Shown here piece by piece: positions 35,857 through 49,000 of a DNA stretch of 64,000 bases (positions are counted from its first letter, which is position 1; the number at the start of each line of letters is the position of its first letter). The notes below the pieces were generated by a model. That model was not told the origin of the DNA. It saw nothing but the letters and a program-made list of their open reading frames with translations, and ran no database searches. The translations under genes and the position numbers were made by a program. The stretch is from CAZIFG01 sp964539135 (GTDB lineage Bacteria > Margulisbacteria > Marinamargulisbacteria > GCA-2716485 > CAZIFG01), in the NCBI GenBank assembly GCA_964539135.1, contig CAZIFG010000005.1:1-64000 (forward strand), in the 5' to 3' direction.

Positions 35857-36167
35857 GATTTTTTAGGAGGTGCGGCCGGAATATCGGGCCTATCAAGATT
35901 AGAAGACGGTATAGATTGGGCATTTTTTTTAAGTTCATTTTGAATGCTTAAAATACTGTGATCCAAGCGATTTCGATTTTGATTGAGCTGGTCTAAAATG
36001 GTTTCTATGCGCTTCTCAGAGGCCATCATATCTTCTTTTAATTTAGCGCGCATGCGATGCGCATTTAAAACGGTAACGGTATCTCGAATGATAAAAAACG
36101 CAAAAACAGAGCCTATCACCACAAAAACCAAATAATTGTCACGTAAAAAAGATAAAAAACTCTCCAT
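35853..36167 (-). CDS. Small single-span coiled-coil membrane protein
   Basis: The 104-residue protein has one N-terminal membrane helix (YLVFVVIGSVFAFFII, about 12-28), then a basic linker and a coiled-coil-like helix (about 42-85, KLKEDMMASEKRIETILDQLNQNRNRLDHS). It ends in a Pro-rich tail (PAAPPKKS). The function is unknown. It lies 9 bases downstream of the 277-residue gene and overlaps the next by 4 bases. Confidence 0.8.
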   Translation of the reverse strand: MESFLSFLRDNYLVFVVIGSVFAFFIIRDTVTVLNAHRMRAKLKEDMMASEKRIETILDQLNQNRNRLDHSILSIQNELKKNAQSIPSSNLDRPDIPAAPPKKS

Positions 36168-36176
36168 AAAATACTC

Positions 36177-37010
36177 CTATAAGTAATCCAGTACGCGACC
36201 ATTATAATCAGGGTTCGCGGACACATAATGATCGATATCCTGTAACAGTTTACAATAAAACAGGCGCTTCTCAAATGAGCGAATTGTATCATAGGCATAG
36301 AGGGCATCAAAAAGCATCTCTAAGAAGTAGTCAGGCAGTTGATCCATGACTTTTAAGACCCATTCTGTAGAGGGGAATGTTTTAAACGAAAGAATCAAGC
36401 GAGAAATAGGCTGTTGAAGGGCCGGTTGTAAATCGGGAAAAAGCGCCATATAGGGTTGAAGGGCATAATAACATTTAAGCGTAATGCCAAATTGCTCAGG
36501 GCCAGACAGTTCTGGAAGTTCCGGAATCACCGTATCCAGAATATCTTCGGCAAGGCTTAAAAGAGAATCCAAGGGCAAGGTGGGGGCATTGGGGTAGCGC
36601 TTTAAAAAACTCGAAAGAGAGAGGTCTGGGGCTAAAATATCCTGAGCTAAGGCATTAAAATAAGGCAGGTAATCGGTGTCAGTGTCGCCATCTGAAGCGG
36701 CGGTAGGGGCAGCAGGTGTTGCGGTAAGGTTTGTAAATAAATAGGTGTCTGTAGGCAGTCGTTTTTTAACTTGAGAAAGAATACGGGGATCCATTAAGGA
36801 AAAAACAGCCGATCTATCGGTAGAATCTAGGGCCTTTAAAAAATCAAATAAAAAATCGGCGTTTAGGTCCGGTGTAATGATTTGAGAGAGGGCATAATGC
36901 TCATCGGGTTTCATGGGCGTGGGCAGTGCTTTTCGATCGATAAGAACCGTTTTAAGGGCATCACCTGTAAAGGCAATTTGGGTAGGGGAAAGGTTAAGCG
37001 TAGGCATCAT
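36177..37010 (-). CDS. Hypothetical protein directly downstream of the giant ORF
   Basis: The 277-residue protein is unrecognised, soluble and largely helical, with a Thr/Ala/Asp-rich linker near residues 95-112 (LTATPAAPTAASDGDTDTD). A strong AAGGAGG SD lies inside the end of the giant ORF, and its ATG overlaps that ORF's TGA, so the two are translationally coupled. Type III chaperone genes usually lie next to their substrate genes but are smaller (130-170 residues). A chaperone role is possible but not shown. Confidence 0.8.
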   Translation of the reverse strand: MMPTLNLSPTQIAFTGDALKTVLIDRKALPTPMKPDEHYALSQIITPDLNADFLFDFLKALDSTDRSAVFSLMDPRILSQVKKRLPTDTYLFTNLTATPAAPTAASDGDTDTDYLPYFNALAQDILAPDLSLSSFLKRYPNAPTLPLDSLLSLAEDILDTVIPELPELSGPEQFGITLKCYYALQPYMALFPDLQPALQQPISRLILSFKTFPSTEWVLKVMDQLPDYFLEMLFDALYAYDTIRSFEKRLFYCKLLQDIDHYVSANPDYNGRVLDYL

Positions 37011-40000
37011 TCATACCCTCCTTCATAGTCAAATTCAGAACCTCGAGGAGCGTCCCTATCATCAAATGTAAAATCAGGATCATCCCAATTATCAAGGGCA
37101 TCATTTCCATCTACAGTGCTCGCATCATCAGCCCCTAGATCCGCGAAAAGAGGCACGCCACCTACAGTACTACCATCACCGCTACCTACAGTACTCGTAT
37201 CATCCCCATCTACAGTGCTCGCATCATCAGTCCCACCTACAGGACTCGTATCACCCCCAGTGGGGGCTTTCAGAGCAAACAAAATTTGAGGCAAGGTAGC
37301 TTTTTGGTCAGCCACAGAGCTTGAGGAGAAGCCTTTTAAAAGCGTATGTGCAGGTGCATCTTCTGCGAGGCGGTAACGAGGTCTATCAAAGGTGTCAATG
37401 AAGGCACCAGAATCACCTTTAATGCCACCCGCACGAGCAGGGGCTTGACCAGAAACGGTATAACGGTAGAGACCTTGCTCCTCTTGAAGAGGATTATAAC
37501 CCAAGCTTTTTAAGGTAGCAGCATCAACGGATTCCGTGAGCAAACGCACCGCAGTGGGTAAAAAATGAGCTTCCTGATCTGAGCCTGTTAAGCCTTGAAG
37601 CAGCGTCGTTAAGGTTACACCTTGAGACCGAGCATGCTGAAGTAAAGTGACCCCCAGTTTTTTAAGCGCGTCTTTAGGCACAGCCGACTGGCTAGACATC
37701 TCCTTTAAGCTGATGAGTACAGTCATCAAGCTCGAGGGGCTGGAATTAACGAGTGGCGGCTTGGTGGCTATAGAAGAAACATCAGAGATGCTCGATGAAT
37801 CGGAATACACAGAAGACGCATCATCATCAGAAACAGGGGCAGCAGAACCTCCCAAACAAATGGCTTTCAACGCATCATAACTTGCCTGTGGCGTAGTAGC
37901 GGGTAAAAGGCTATCAAATAGAATCTTAGCTGAAGAGTCCGACACTTTAGCGCTAAGGTGTAACTGATCAAACAAGGCCTGTGCAGAAGATTTATGAGCA
38001 GATCCCCACTCGACAGGGTAAGTAGGCCTAGTCGTATCCACAGCCGCCGCATGGAACTGTCTGAATTCATGAGGAAATTTAAGGGCAATATCAGCAAGAA
38101 GTTGAGCCTGTGTTCGAGTTTCAGAATGATGAACAGGATTTGTAAGGCCCACCAACAAGCGCTGAACATTCGTGCGAAGGGTGGTAAAGGGGCGAATAGA
38201 AGGATCTGTAGAGGGCGTATTAAAAACAGCACCCGAGCCTACAAAATTCAGGATGTCACGACGGGCATCGGCAGATAGTTGAGGGTGCAGAAGCATGGAA
38301 AGCAAAAGAGGTCGACCGTCGGCCCCTATGGTTTCTTTAGCCGACAGCAGAAAACGTTCAAATCCCTCTCTTTTGAATTTTTGTTTTTCAGGTTTCAGCG
38401 AAGGATCGTTAAAATTGGCATATCGGTTTAAGACATGAACCTGATCATCAACATGGAGGCGTGTGCTTAAATAAGAATCAGCATATTGAGAACCGCTCCA
38501 TTTTTTACTACCCCGTATATCTGCGTGGGTATGTACAGAACGGGTGACATCTACTGTACGTTCATTGGGCAAAAATAAAAGATCTTCACCATACCCCGAC
38601 GAAAAGGCACTTAAAACCATTTCGCGAGGGCTTTGAACAGCACAAATAGTGTCGTGAATAGTACGTAAAGCATCTTCTTTTAAATTTAAATGAGGAAAAT
38701 CACTTAAATCTACCATGCGATCTCGAGGCATAGAAATAACGCCGCCTGTTGCAAAACCCTGTTCTTTAAGCCGCGCAAGGAGCGTACCAGCAGGAAGCTC
38801 ATAATTGGTTTCAAGTTGAGAAAGAGTCCGATATCCCTCTTGTTCTTTGTTAAAGGCAGCATTTAAGGTATCGACAGCGGTTTTAAGTTCAGGAGATAAG
38901 GACGGAGAGCTTCCGGCGCTAATAGCGGGATTGGGGGAAAGACTCCCTTGAATGGTTTGTAAGTCTTGGAAATCTTGCCACGCATGTTTTAAAATCAGGG
39001 CGGATAATCGAGCTTGAATGGCATTTGCCCGTTCAGCCCGTTCACCAGCACCTGTAAGTTCATCATGATCCGCACGCAGCTCTTTAATAACGTCGAGGCT
39101 ATCTAATTTAGCAAAAGACATAATCGCACGGGCATCGAAACCGGATTCAAAAAGTTGAGGGTTAAACGATCTCGAGGTCGCAGCGGGATCAGAACCATCT
39201 AAAATAGCAGTGCCATCAGCAGCACTGCTTAATTGAACAAAAAGCTGATCAACAGTAGCCTGTTTGTCTGCAGAGGTCGGAAAGTCAATATCATCTAATG
39301 CTGCGGCAAGGCTTTGTTTAGACAGCCCTTGATTAATGGGCCGCATGACAAATCCTCGGTCATCTAAAATGGGTTTGGCACCCAAAATTTGGCGGTCAGG
39401 AGAAATCACTTTAAGGGCACGTAAGTTGGCTGTACCGATGGCTGGATCTAAATTATCAACAGAACCATATCGAGACACCTGTCCGGTGACTTTAGATAAA
39501 TCCTGTTCAGAACTCCCAACGGCACCTGCTTGAGTAGCATCATGACTGCTTGCACTTACATTGGCATGGCTGGTCATCAATTTCAACAGAAAATCAGGGT
39601 TAAGGCGAGGACCTGAAATGGGTTGATATTTAGACATGGCCGCTGCAAATTGACCCAAAAGTTGGAGCGTCTCTTGATTTTCAGGAGTAGTAGGATCCTG
39701 CATGGCAAATTTAGCCAGATTTTCAAGGTGAATGCGTAGATTTTGGTAGCGGTCTTTCCAGGGGGCGCCAGGGGCAAGTTCTAAGGCACGGATATTAACA
39801 GGACCATCTTTAGACTGAGTATTACCTTCCAAAATTAAGGATTTAAGCAGAGATTCTGTCTCAGTAGGCGACAAAGGATCCGATTTAGATAGCAAGTCTT
39901 TAGCTGCATCCCTACTTTCTGTAACGCGGTCCGCATCGATACGATGTTGAACGGGGGATAAATAGGAATAAAAGAGGCCCCTTGTATCTGTAAATTTATC

Positions 40001-43000
40001 GAGCATAGCCTGACGAAGGGGAGAATCTTTAGGGAGACTCATGATAAACTTGTAATCTTTTTCAATAGAGGTCGCAATAGATTTACCAGAGGAAATAGCC
40101 TCGTGAGACACTAGGGTTTTAAATAAAAGGTTGGTCACAAATTTAATCTGCTTTTTGTCGCTTCCAGCTGTTTTACCCATAGTTTTTAAAATCTCTCGAG
40201 ATTCTATGGGGTGCGACGCCAAAAACTGTTCCATTTGTCGGGTAATACCAGCGAGTTGCTCCTTTCCAATCGTAGGGTTAAGAGGGCCTTGAAGGGCCTG
40301 TAAAAAGGGAATCGTATTTTGAATATCTGCTTTTAATGTGGTGTGAGGGAAATTAGGATGCTCAGGACGCATAACAGAACGCGTAAGCGACGCCATTAGA
40401 CGAGAAAATTGGTGCAGTTTGGACGGATGAGAGAGTTTTAGCGTTTCATACAGCGTCGTTAAAAATGTGGCATCCTTTGAAAATAACAGTTTCGCAAGCG
40501 GTTCTGGCAATTTAGATCCAAATTCATGCCGAGTAGTAACAGCAAGAAGCTGATCAAAGACAGCGTCAGATGATCCTGGAGACCGAGACAGGATGTCCAT
40601 GAGGCTAGAAGGATTAGAAGCAATAGCCGTTTGAATCTCCTGCTTTGAAACAGTTGGCGTGCTCGTAGTATCAACCAAGGGGACAGTCGCTTTGAGTATA
40701 GACGGTAGCGTAGCGGCGTCTGGACTGCTTCTCATCCATCCGGCAAGGCTAAGGCCAGCAGGAGAAGACAGAGCCTCTGTAAGTGCTTTAGACTGAGGAC
40801 CAGAGGCAAAGGCCCCAAGAGCAGAAAAGCGTGCCGCGTCTGATCCAAAAGAAGTGTCAGTTTTTAAGGCAGTAACAGCTGTAAGAATAGCTGAGGTATC
40901 CCCACTTGTTAGGGCTTTATGAAGGTTAACCAGTGTTCCCGTTGGTTCAGGGGTGTCTTTAGATAGTGGCGGATAAGTAGTAGGATTAAGGGTAAGGGTG
41001 GACGGTAAGAGAGCTCTAAACAGCGCTCGATCTGCAAGGGAAAGACTATTAATAGAAACTGAAAGATCTGAAAGATGATCATCTTTCAGAAGCCCCTTCT
41101 GGGACATCTCAGAAAGTGTGGAGGCAAGTTTAACAACCCCAATAGAGGGATTTGAAAAGGACGTTAACTCACGAACCAGCTGACCTGCAGTCATGCCACT
41201 TAAATCTCTAACTGCAGAATGCGCTTGAAGTTTCGCATCAGGCAGAACCGCAGAAAGACGCCCAAGATGTGTATTCGTAATGCCTGGAACGCCATCTAAA
41301 ACACCAGGAAGTGCCGTATTGATAATCCCTGTAAGAGCAGGATCTGCCAGATCTGGCAAGCCCCCAGTTGCTAGGGCAGGAAAGGAAGCAACCGCCCGAA
41401 GGGTGGCTTTAGCCAATTCCTGAGTAATATCACTGAATAAGGCTCTAAGTTGAGGTGTAGGCGCTGTAACCGTCGCCATCAACTTCAGAAGAGCCCCCAG
41501 AGATTCAGGGGAGCAGGTAGGCTGTAATTTAAGAAAATTATCCACAGTAGGAGGCGTTTGAGTTTTTAAGGCTTCTTTATGAGCGGCAACTTCAGCGCGA
41601 ATACCGGCATAAGCAGCCGCATTAAATTGAAGAGTGTAGTCAGCCCCAGGCTGAATACTAGCTGTTAATCGTTTGGTCTGATCTAACATGCGTCTAAATC
41701 CAGGCATTAGAGTATCGGCTTCAGCGTCTTTAAGCGGCGCTAAAAGTCGATTAAGGGTACCTTTATCATGGGTAAGGTTGGCAGGATTAATCTCCGTGAG
41801 GATTCGTGTTCTATCAGCAGGAGAAACAGTTAAAAGAGCTTTGGCCGCAGAAGGATTCACTTGAGCCATCAATACAAGCGATCTTTCGGGATGGGGCGTA
41901 CCAAGAAGGGCATTCAAATCACCAAAAGTACCATCTGGTTTAAAGAAAGCATCATTGTCCTTAACCAATTGAAGATCGGCAGGAACAGCATCGCCATAAG
42001 GTGAATCATCTAAGGACTGCAAAAGCTTTAGATAAGCTTGAGGGAAGTTATCTTTAATAGCCGTCAAGCCAGCTTGAGACGGTGGCGTACCCAGCGCTGT
42101 TCCAAGTGTACTAATATCCCCAGATTGAAGGGCAGTGTGCTGGGCGGCATTAAGCTCGCTTAAAGCAGCAGGAAGAGGTGCGGGGCCTGCAGGCACAGGC
42201 ACAGCGCCCGGTGCCGAAAGCGTAACAGTTAAGTGCGTATCCGCCTCTAAGAAAAGCTGACAGAGGGTAGAAACACCTTGAAGTTGAGCATAATATTCTG
42301 GATTGGGAACTTCACTAGAAAGAAGGTCTCCAGAGCGATCTTGAAAGTCCATTAATTTTTGAGTTTGTTTCTGAATTGTCTCAATTTGAGCTTTTGAAAG
42401 TGAAGCGGGTACCGCACGCATTCCCAATGCAACGGAAATAGTAGCGTCGCTATCAGATAAAACGCGTTGGGAGATAAGGGCATTAAGGTGGGTTTGCAGT
42501 GTAGTTTGTAAGCGGGTCACCTGAGTTTGTGCTGCAGCAAGAGCGGTAGCATTAGATTTATCAATACCAGCCATCACCGCCATAACTGCTTTTTCCATAT
42601 TTTTAATAACATTGATGGTAGATTGGGGCTCTGCACCCGTTCCAACATGAGTAACAACTTCTTGAGACAGTGAAGTCAGCAAATCCACCGCTTTAGCAGG
42701 GTTAGTTCTGGCAATAGCCACAAGAGCATCTGTAAATCCAGCAACTTTATGATTAGAGGCAAAAGAACCCCAAATTCTATCCACAGGGCGTATGCCCAGA
42801 GGACCCATTAAGGCAGCGCCTGCAGCAGCCCCCTGAACCCCATTCACAAGCTCTGTTTTAAAGAAGGTTGCCAATTCTTGATGAGACTGGAGGTTTGTTC
42901 CCAGAGTAGTAAGGAAGGTTTCCAGTTTATCCTGATCCAGAAGAAGCACTTTATTCGCAATCTCCAGAGCGAATTTACGAACAACATCCCGATTGATAGG

Positions 43001-46000
43001 CCCATCTAGCTTTTTGAGGAACTCTGCAAGTTCTTGAGCCGCTGCAGCAGGATCTGTAGAAAGCTTGTCTTTAATCGCATCTAAAAATTGATCTCTAACA
43101 GCCTTTAAATCGGTAAGATTGGGATCTTCAGGGGCGGCCGTTTCTGGATCTATAAGCACCCGGAGCGCAGGCTCTGTTAATTTAGCAGCTTTAGAGAGAA
43201 TATCGGTCTTGTCCTTAAGTTCTTTAACCGCTAAAACAGCGGTGGCGCGAGACGCTTCCTGACCTTTAAGGTGAGCTTTAAAGTCAACAAGATGGGCTAA
43301 AAGCTTGGCATTGGCACCTGGTTTAGATAAGTCTGCAATAAGTGCATCTAAAAGCCCATTACCACTATCCGCCAATTTTTTAACAAGGGCTTGAGGCTTT
43401 GTAGAATCATTAAAGTTAGCAATAAGATTAGCCCCATCGGAATCAGCTTCAAGGAAGGATTGCACGAAGGTTTTATCACTAAAAATATCAGATTGGTGGA
43501 TACGATCGGAAAAATTTTGTCTGGCAATCAAAGCGTCATTTGCATTATGATCAGCCTCTCGTATGACAGAGCCCTTGGCACCTTTATTAAGCCCAAACAA
43601 AGAAAAGGAAAATTTAGAGGAGCCAGCAAAGGTTCTTTTCAGCATGGTCCATCCTGCTGTACCTGCAGCGCCAAGCCAAGATTTACCTCTTAGATCCACA
43701 GATTTCGACGTGGGCGAAATAAAGCTTTGAGTGCCATTTTCAGCGGTAGACTCTTCAAGAGCTTTAAGGACAAAATTACGAGTTTCAGAGTCGTCTTTAC
43801 CACTATCAATTTTCCCAATAGCCTTAGTCAGCATAGAAAGCAAGTGTTTATTACGATCACGGCTGAGTTCATAAAACAAATGACGGAGCACACGCGCTTG
43901 GACCTGATTTTGTGGATCCGCAAAAGCCTGTAAATAAGCCGCTGTTTTTTGAATAGCAGCGGTTTGTTCGGGCGAACCATCTTCTGCCAAGTAAGCCTGT
44001 GTCAAAAGAGAGTTAAGTTGAACCCCAGCGCCAGACTCTGCATGTTGAAGAAGGGCGTAGCCAGAGTCGAATTGACTAAGAGTAGTCAAGTTTTGAGAAG
44101 TAAGCTTACCCTGAGCAGCTGCAACGCCCTCGGGGCTACCATCTAATAAACGAGTGCCAGAAAGCCCTTGAACCAAGTCTCTATTGGCCGCAGCTTCTCG
44201 CATTTGGAGCATTTCTGTTTTTTTGGAATTGAACATAGCATCTTCTGGGAAAAGGAGTTTCAATTGAGCCTCTTCGTCTGCACTTAATGTTTTAGAGGCA
44301 TAAAGCTTAGTTGTAAGACTAGTAGAGGCATCTGTAGGATTAGAAGCAGATTTTTGAATCAATGTAGCTCTATCTAAACTGGATGTTAAAATAGCCCGCG
44401 CTTTAAGGGCAGAAGACTCAAACAGAATGTCTCGAATTTTATCAAGATGCGCTTTTTGTGTGGGATCAGGGTTAGCTTCGTAAGCCTTCTTGAGTGCATC
44501 TAAAATGGCGACATGCCGTGCTTCAGAGGTCGCGCTATCGTTAAAGGTGGTTTCTCCGGCATCTGCAGATTCTTGAAGCATGGTCTGCATCTTCTGAAGA
44601 GTGTCATCATCTGCAAGTTTAGGAGAGCGAGGACCAAGGGATTCCGGCCCACGCATTGCCTTAATGGCATTCAGTGCTTTGATATGATTCCGTTGCATAA
44701 CCCCAAGGGCGACCTGTTGACGGCGTGTCAGACGAACCCCATCCAAGTCTGTTGCTTTGTCTAAAGCCAAAATGGCTTTATCCTGCTGCTCCAAGCGTGT
44801 GGAATCCCTATCCGCAACAACATCTAAATCAGGGTTTAGCGCCTGTTCCAGGCTGGCTTCAGTCAATTTACGAGATTTATCGGCTTCTAAACGGTGTTCC
44901 GCGCGGATCTCTTCAAATGTCGTGGCTTTTTTCTTGGAAAGTTTAGGATCTTTGGCATCGCCCAAAGTATCCAAAGCTTCGCCCAAGGAATAGCCGCGTA
45001 ATTTTCGAATCTTACCGTGGTCTCGAATGTCTCTATTTAAAAAGGACAGGGAATCTGAAACATCATTTCGAAACCCAATCATATGAAAAAACTGGAAGAT
45101 TTTAATTAAAAGCAGCGCAAGAAGCTCAATGGCAATAATACCCGCCGTTAAGGCCCCATCTCCAATCGCAAGCCCAAAAGTTTTAAGCTTACTTTTAGCA
45201 ACCTCAGCTTCTTTGGGTAAGGCATCTCGTTTGGCTTGAATCACTTTATCAAATTCAGCACGTGCTTCTGCGACTGTAGTGGGTTTTGCATCAGAGCCTA
45301 AGCTTTCAAGTGTGCCCTTGAATTTTTCTAATTTCTCGTCCTCACTAAGCTTAGAAAGCGCCTTCTCAGAATGGTTGGCAACAACAGTATCCAAGGTATC
45401 CTTTTTTTCAGTGATCTCAGCACGGTTCAGTTTTTCATTGCGTTTGCCTTCTTGTTTAAGCTGCTTAAAGGTAGAACGAAGAGAATCGGTATCCAAAAGC
45501 AACTTTTCTTTAGAATAGGCACGCGAAAGTGCTTTTTGGATCACCTTGCGATCCGCATTTGTAAGGGGGGTGGTATTGCCTTGCAAAAACTTATCAATAT
45601 CCGAAACCGAAAGCGGGAATTTTGTATTTGCGAACTGAGACTTGGCAGATCGAGAAAACATACTAAGAAATCTGGAAATGAAGTTTGGAAAGATTTTGTT
45701 TTTAACACTATCTCTAGCGGCCTTAAGTATTTTTAATTCAGCAGTAGAGTCCTCTTTAGCTTTTTCTAGGGCTGTTGACGCATCCTGGAAACTAACCTCA
45801 GAGGCCTTTTCTAGGGCCTTAGCAGCGGCAGCACTCTTTGCTTGCAGTGCAGTATTGGAGGGGTCAGATGCAGCTGCTTCAGCAGCTTTTGTATAGGCTT
45901 CAGTCGCAGCTGAAACACGTTTTTTAAAATCGGCATGATCTTTAGCTAGCGCTTCTAAGCGAGCACTTGCATAACGCGTGGGGGCATCGGGTTCAGACGC

Positions 46001-49000
46001 AAAATCAACACCTACAAAGCCAAATGCGCGTTGAATCCGTGCCTGTGCAGAAGTGGGAAGTACATTAAGAACGGCGGCAGTAGGCCGTTTGCTAAAGAAG
46101 CGTTTCTCGTCTCCAATGAGATAGGCTTCTTTAAGTTTAGGGTCTTTTTCAAGCTTTTTAAGAAAGGCATTTGCGGTATCGGTGCTTTCCATCGCCAATG
46201 GCTCAATAGTCTTATAATGGCCTTGCCAAGGAGTATTGACGGAGATGGAATCTCGTAGATGCATATTAAAGAGACGATTGATGAGACCCGTTGGAAGATG
46301 AAGTGTAAAAAGATGCCCTTCCATAAGGGACTTTTTCATCTTCGCATAGAAAGCGGCTTTAAGAGATCTTAACCCATCGGCAACAGCGGCAATATCTTCT
46401 TTATCTTCCTGAAGATACAGGTTCAAAACTTGTAAGTTTCCTTTTGTAATACCCGCTGAAAGAATGGCATTTTCAAGGCCTGAAATACCCGCAAAGTCAA
46501 TGCCATTCGTAAAATCAGAGCTTGGGAAGACAGAGTCTTCAGCAGCGCCAGCATAAGGGTCCAGAGTGTCCGTTTCTCCCATTCGTTCTAAGTCTGTACT
46601 ATTAATATCAAAATTGTCCGACAAACCAGTAAGTTGGGCAAGGTGGGCAATACCTTGTGCCGCAGCATCAAAAAGCCTCAGGGCAATATAAGGGCTGGCA
46701 TGACCCAACATTTTAAGAAATCCTCGCGCCAGTTGAGTCCTAGCGGAGTTATTAGAGCCAACAGTACGTTTAAGATCACGGTGCTGAGTGGAATCATAAG
46801 TGGCGCCCAAACCTGTAGCTGCAGACCCTCGCTCATTGATTGCAATGGCCGACTCTAGGGCTTTTTTTTGAGCGCCTAGAGCTTTTTTATCCTTTAGACC
46901 TTGAATTTTTTTATCTTGTTTTGCAAGGGCATCAGCGTGGTTTTGTCTTTTTTTTGTAAGAGCCTTTTCTTTGCTATCTATTTTCTTTTGAATTTCCGTC
47001 TGTTTTGCAGTATCGGTCTCTTTAGCTTTCTTTTCTTTTAATTCTTTTATCTTTTTTTCATCGCTCTGGGTGGATTCTTTTTGCTTAAGTACGGTCTTGG
47101 CTCTGTCTTTTTCAAGTGCTTCAATTCGCCCACCCTTAAAACGCTTTAGTAATGTTTCAGTCGCCTGTTTAAGAAGTGCCGTCGTGGCGGTAACAGCTCC
47201 TTTTTTAACACGGTCTAGTGCTTCATTTCGGGCATCCACTGTATTTTGAAGTTTACGAAAAATTAAATCCAAAACGCGGGCATCATTTTGTTCATACGCG
47301 CCAACAATACTGCTTAATCGACCTGTAGAGCCTGCAGACCGACCCGAAAGATCGGCAATGGCATTTAACTCGGCAGATTGAAGGGCTAAAAACACCTTAG
47401 TAAGGACTTTCATTTGTCTGAATTGACGCTTCAGTTTCATGTTGGCCTTGGCTTTAAGCGCAGGGTTTAAAATGAAACGACCCCGACCTGAAAAGCGAAT
47501 GGCTTTTTTCTCATTAAGGCCATAGAATTGATTTTGGGTTCCAGTATTTTGGCTATTCTGATTAATTTGAGTACGAAGTTTACCGCTAGTAACTTGAGAA
47601 GCGGTGCTAGATCCAAACGCAGCTAAAGAAAAATTAATGCTGTTAAGGCGTTCCTTTTCGCTTTGTGTGAGGCCCCCTGCATTAGCCTTATTTTCTAAAT
47701 CTCTTTTTTCAGCTCTTAAGGCCTCCGCTTCTTGTGCTTTTTCATCTGAATTGCCAATGGTGGCATTTGTAATCGCCTTTAAGGAATCCTCATTAAGTGG
47801 CGGTTTTGTATTAATGGAACTAATTTGAATGATCCCGATTAAAAATTCAGAAATAGCGCGTGTTGTCGCCATAACACTGGGGATTTTGACGAGTTTTCGG
47901 AGTGCTGCACGGGTCATAGAAGGTTTCGCAACACGATCTAAGAGCTTAGCGGCCCCTAAAAGAATGCTGGCAACCATAAAGCCAACACCCGTAACCCAGG
48001 CATCGAGCACATATTTTTCATAAGCATTTTTAGAGGCAACGCGATTGTTTAACTCTTCAACCAGAGAATCCATAATCGCGGTTTGTTTGCTATTATAAAT
48101 ATCAGCCATAGACGCAGCGGTATTAATAGCCCCAATAGAACTTTGCATGCCAGAAAAACGAGCTACTTCTTGGTTTAGGGCATCCCAATAACTTTGAAGC
48201 ACCATCAAATAAATACTGCGATTAGCAGACACAGTGGTCAGTTTTTGTTGAACCTCTGTTACGGTATTAAAATCAACCTGTTGAAATTTCATAGTGGTGA
48301 ATCGTTTTTCAAGCGGCACATCACCTTTTTTAATGAGCGTTAGCAAGGCATCTTTTTCAAGCTCTGTTTGATGAAAGAAGGGGGCTAAAAGACGATTTTT
48401 ATGCGTCGTTTCAGACAATATATGAGCATTTTTTTCATCTGAGGTACGTGATGTTCGAAGAATACGGGTATCTTTTGAGGGATCATCTAAATCAGCACGA
48501 TTGGGAAGAAATTGACGAAGATCCGCAGTGTAAGCCCCACCTTCTGCAATTTTAGTATTTAAGGCCGATCCTGCAGGTTTATTAAAGAGGTCTGTTTGTC
48601 CATCTCGAATAGGTTGATCAGTATAGCCAGCCCCCCCTACAAGAGAGTCCCCTCTGTTCGCGACAGTGTTAATATTAGCTTCTCTATCCCCCACATTGCC
48701 ATCTCGATGATACGATGCCAAATACCCTAAATAAGGGCCCCTTGCTAATTTTCGGTAGTAATCCGCCATTTCAATCGCAAGATCAAAGGCGTCAAATGCC
48801 TCTAGGCCGGGGTCTTTACCCAATTCTTTTTCAGGGTAGATGGCAGCTTCTGGGCCTGTATTTTTGACAAGTAGACGAGGTCTGTAGCGAATAAGAGACC
48901 CTGAGGCCTTGGCATTTGCTTTTTCTGCCTCAAAATCCAGTTCAAAAATAGTGCGGTCTTTTTCTAGGTTTTGGTTCCAAGAGGAAAAAAGGGCCCCTTG

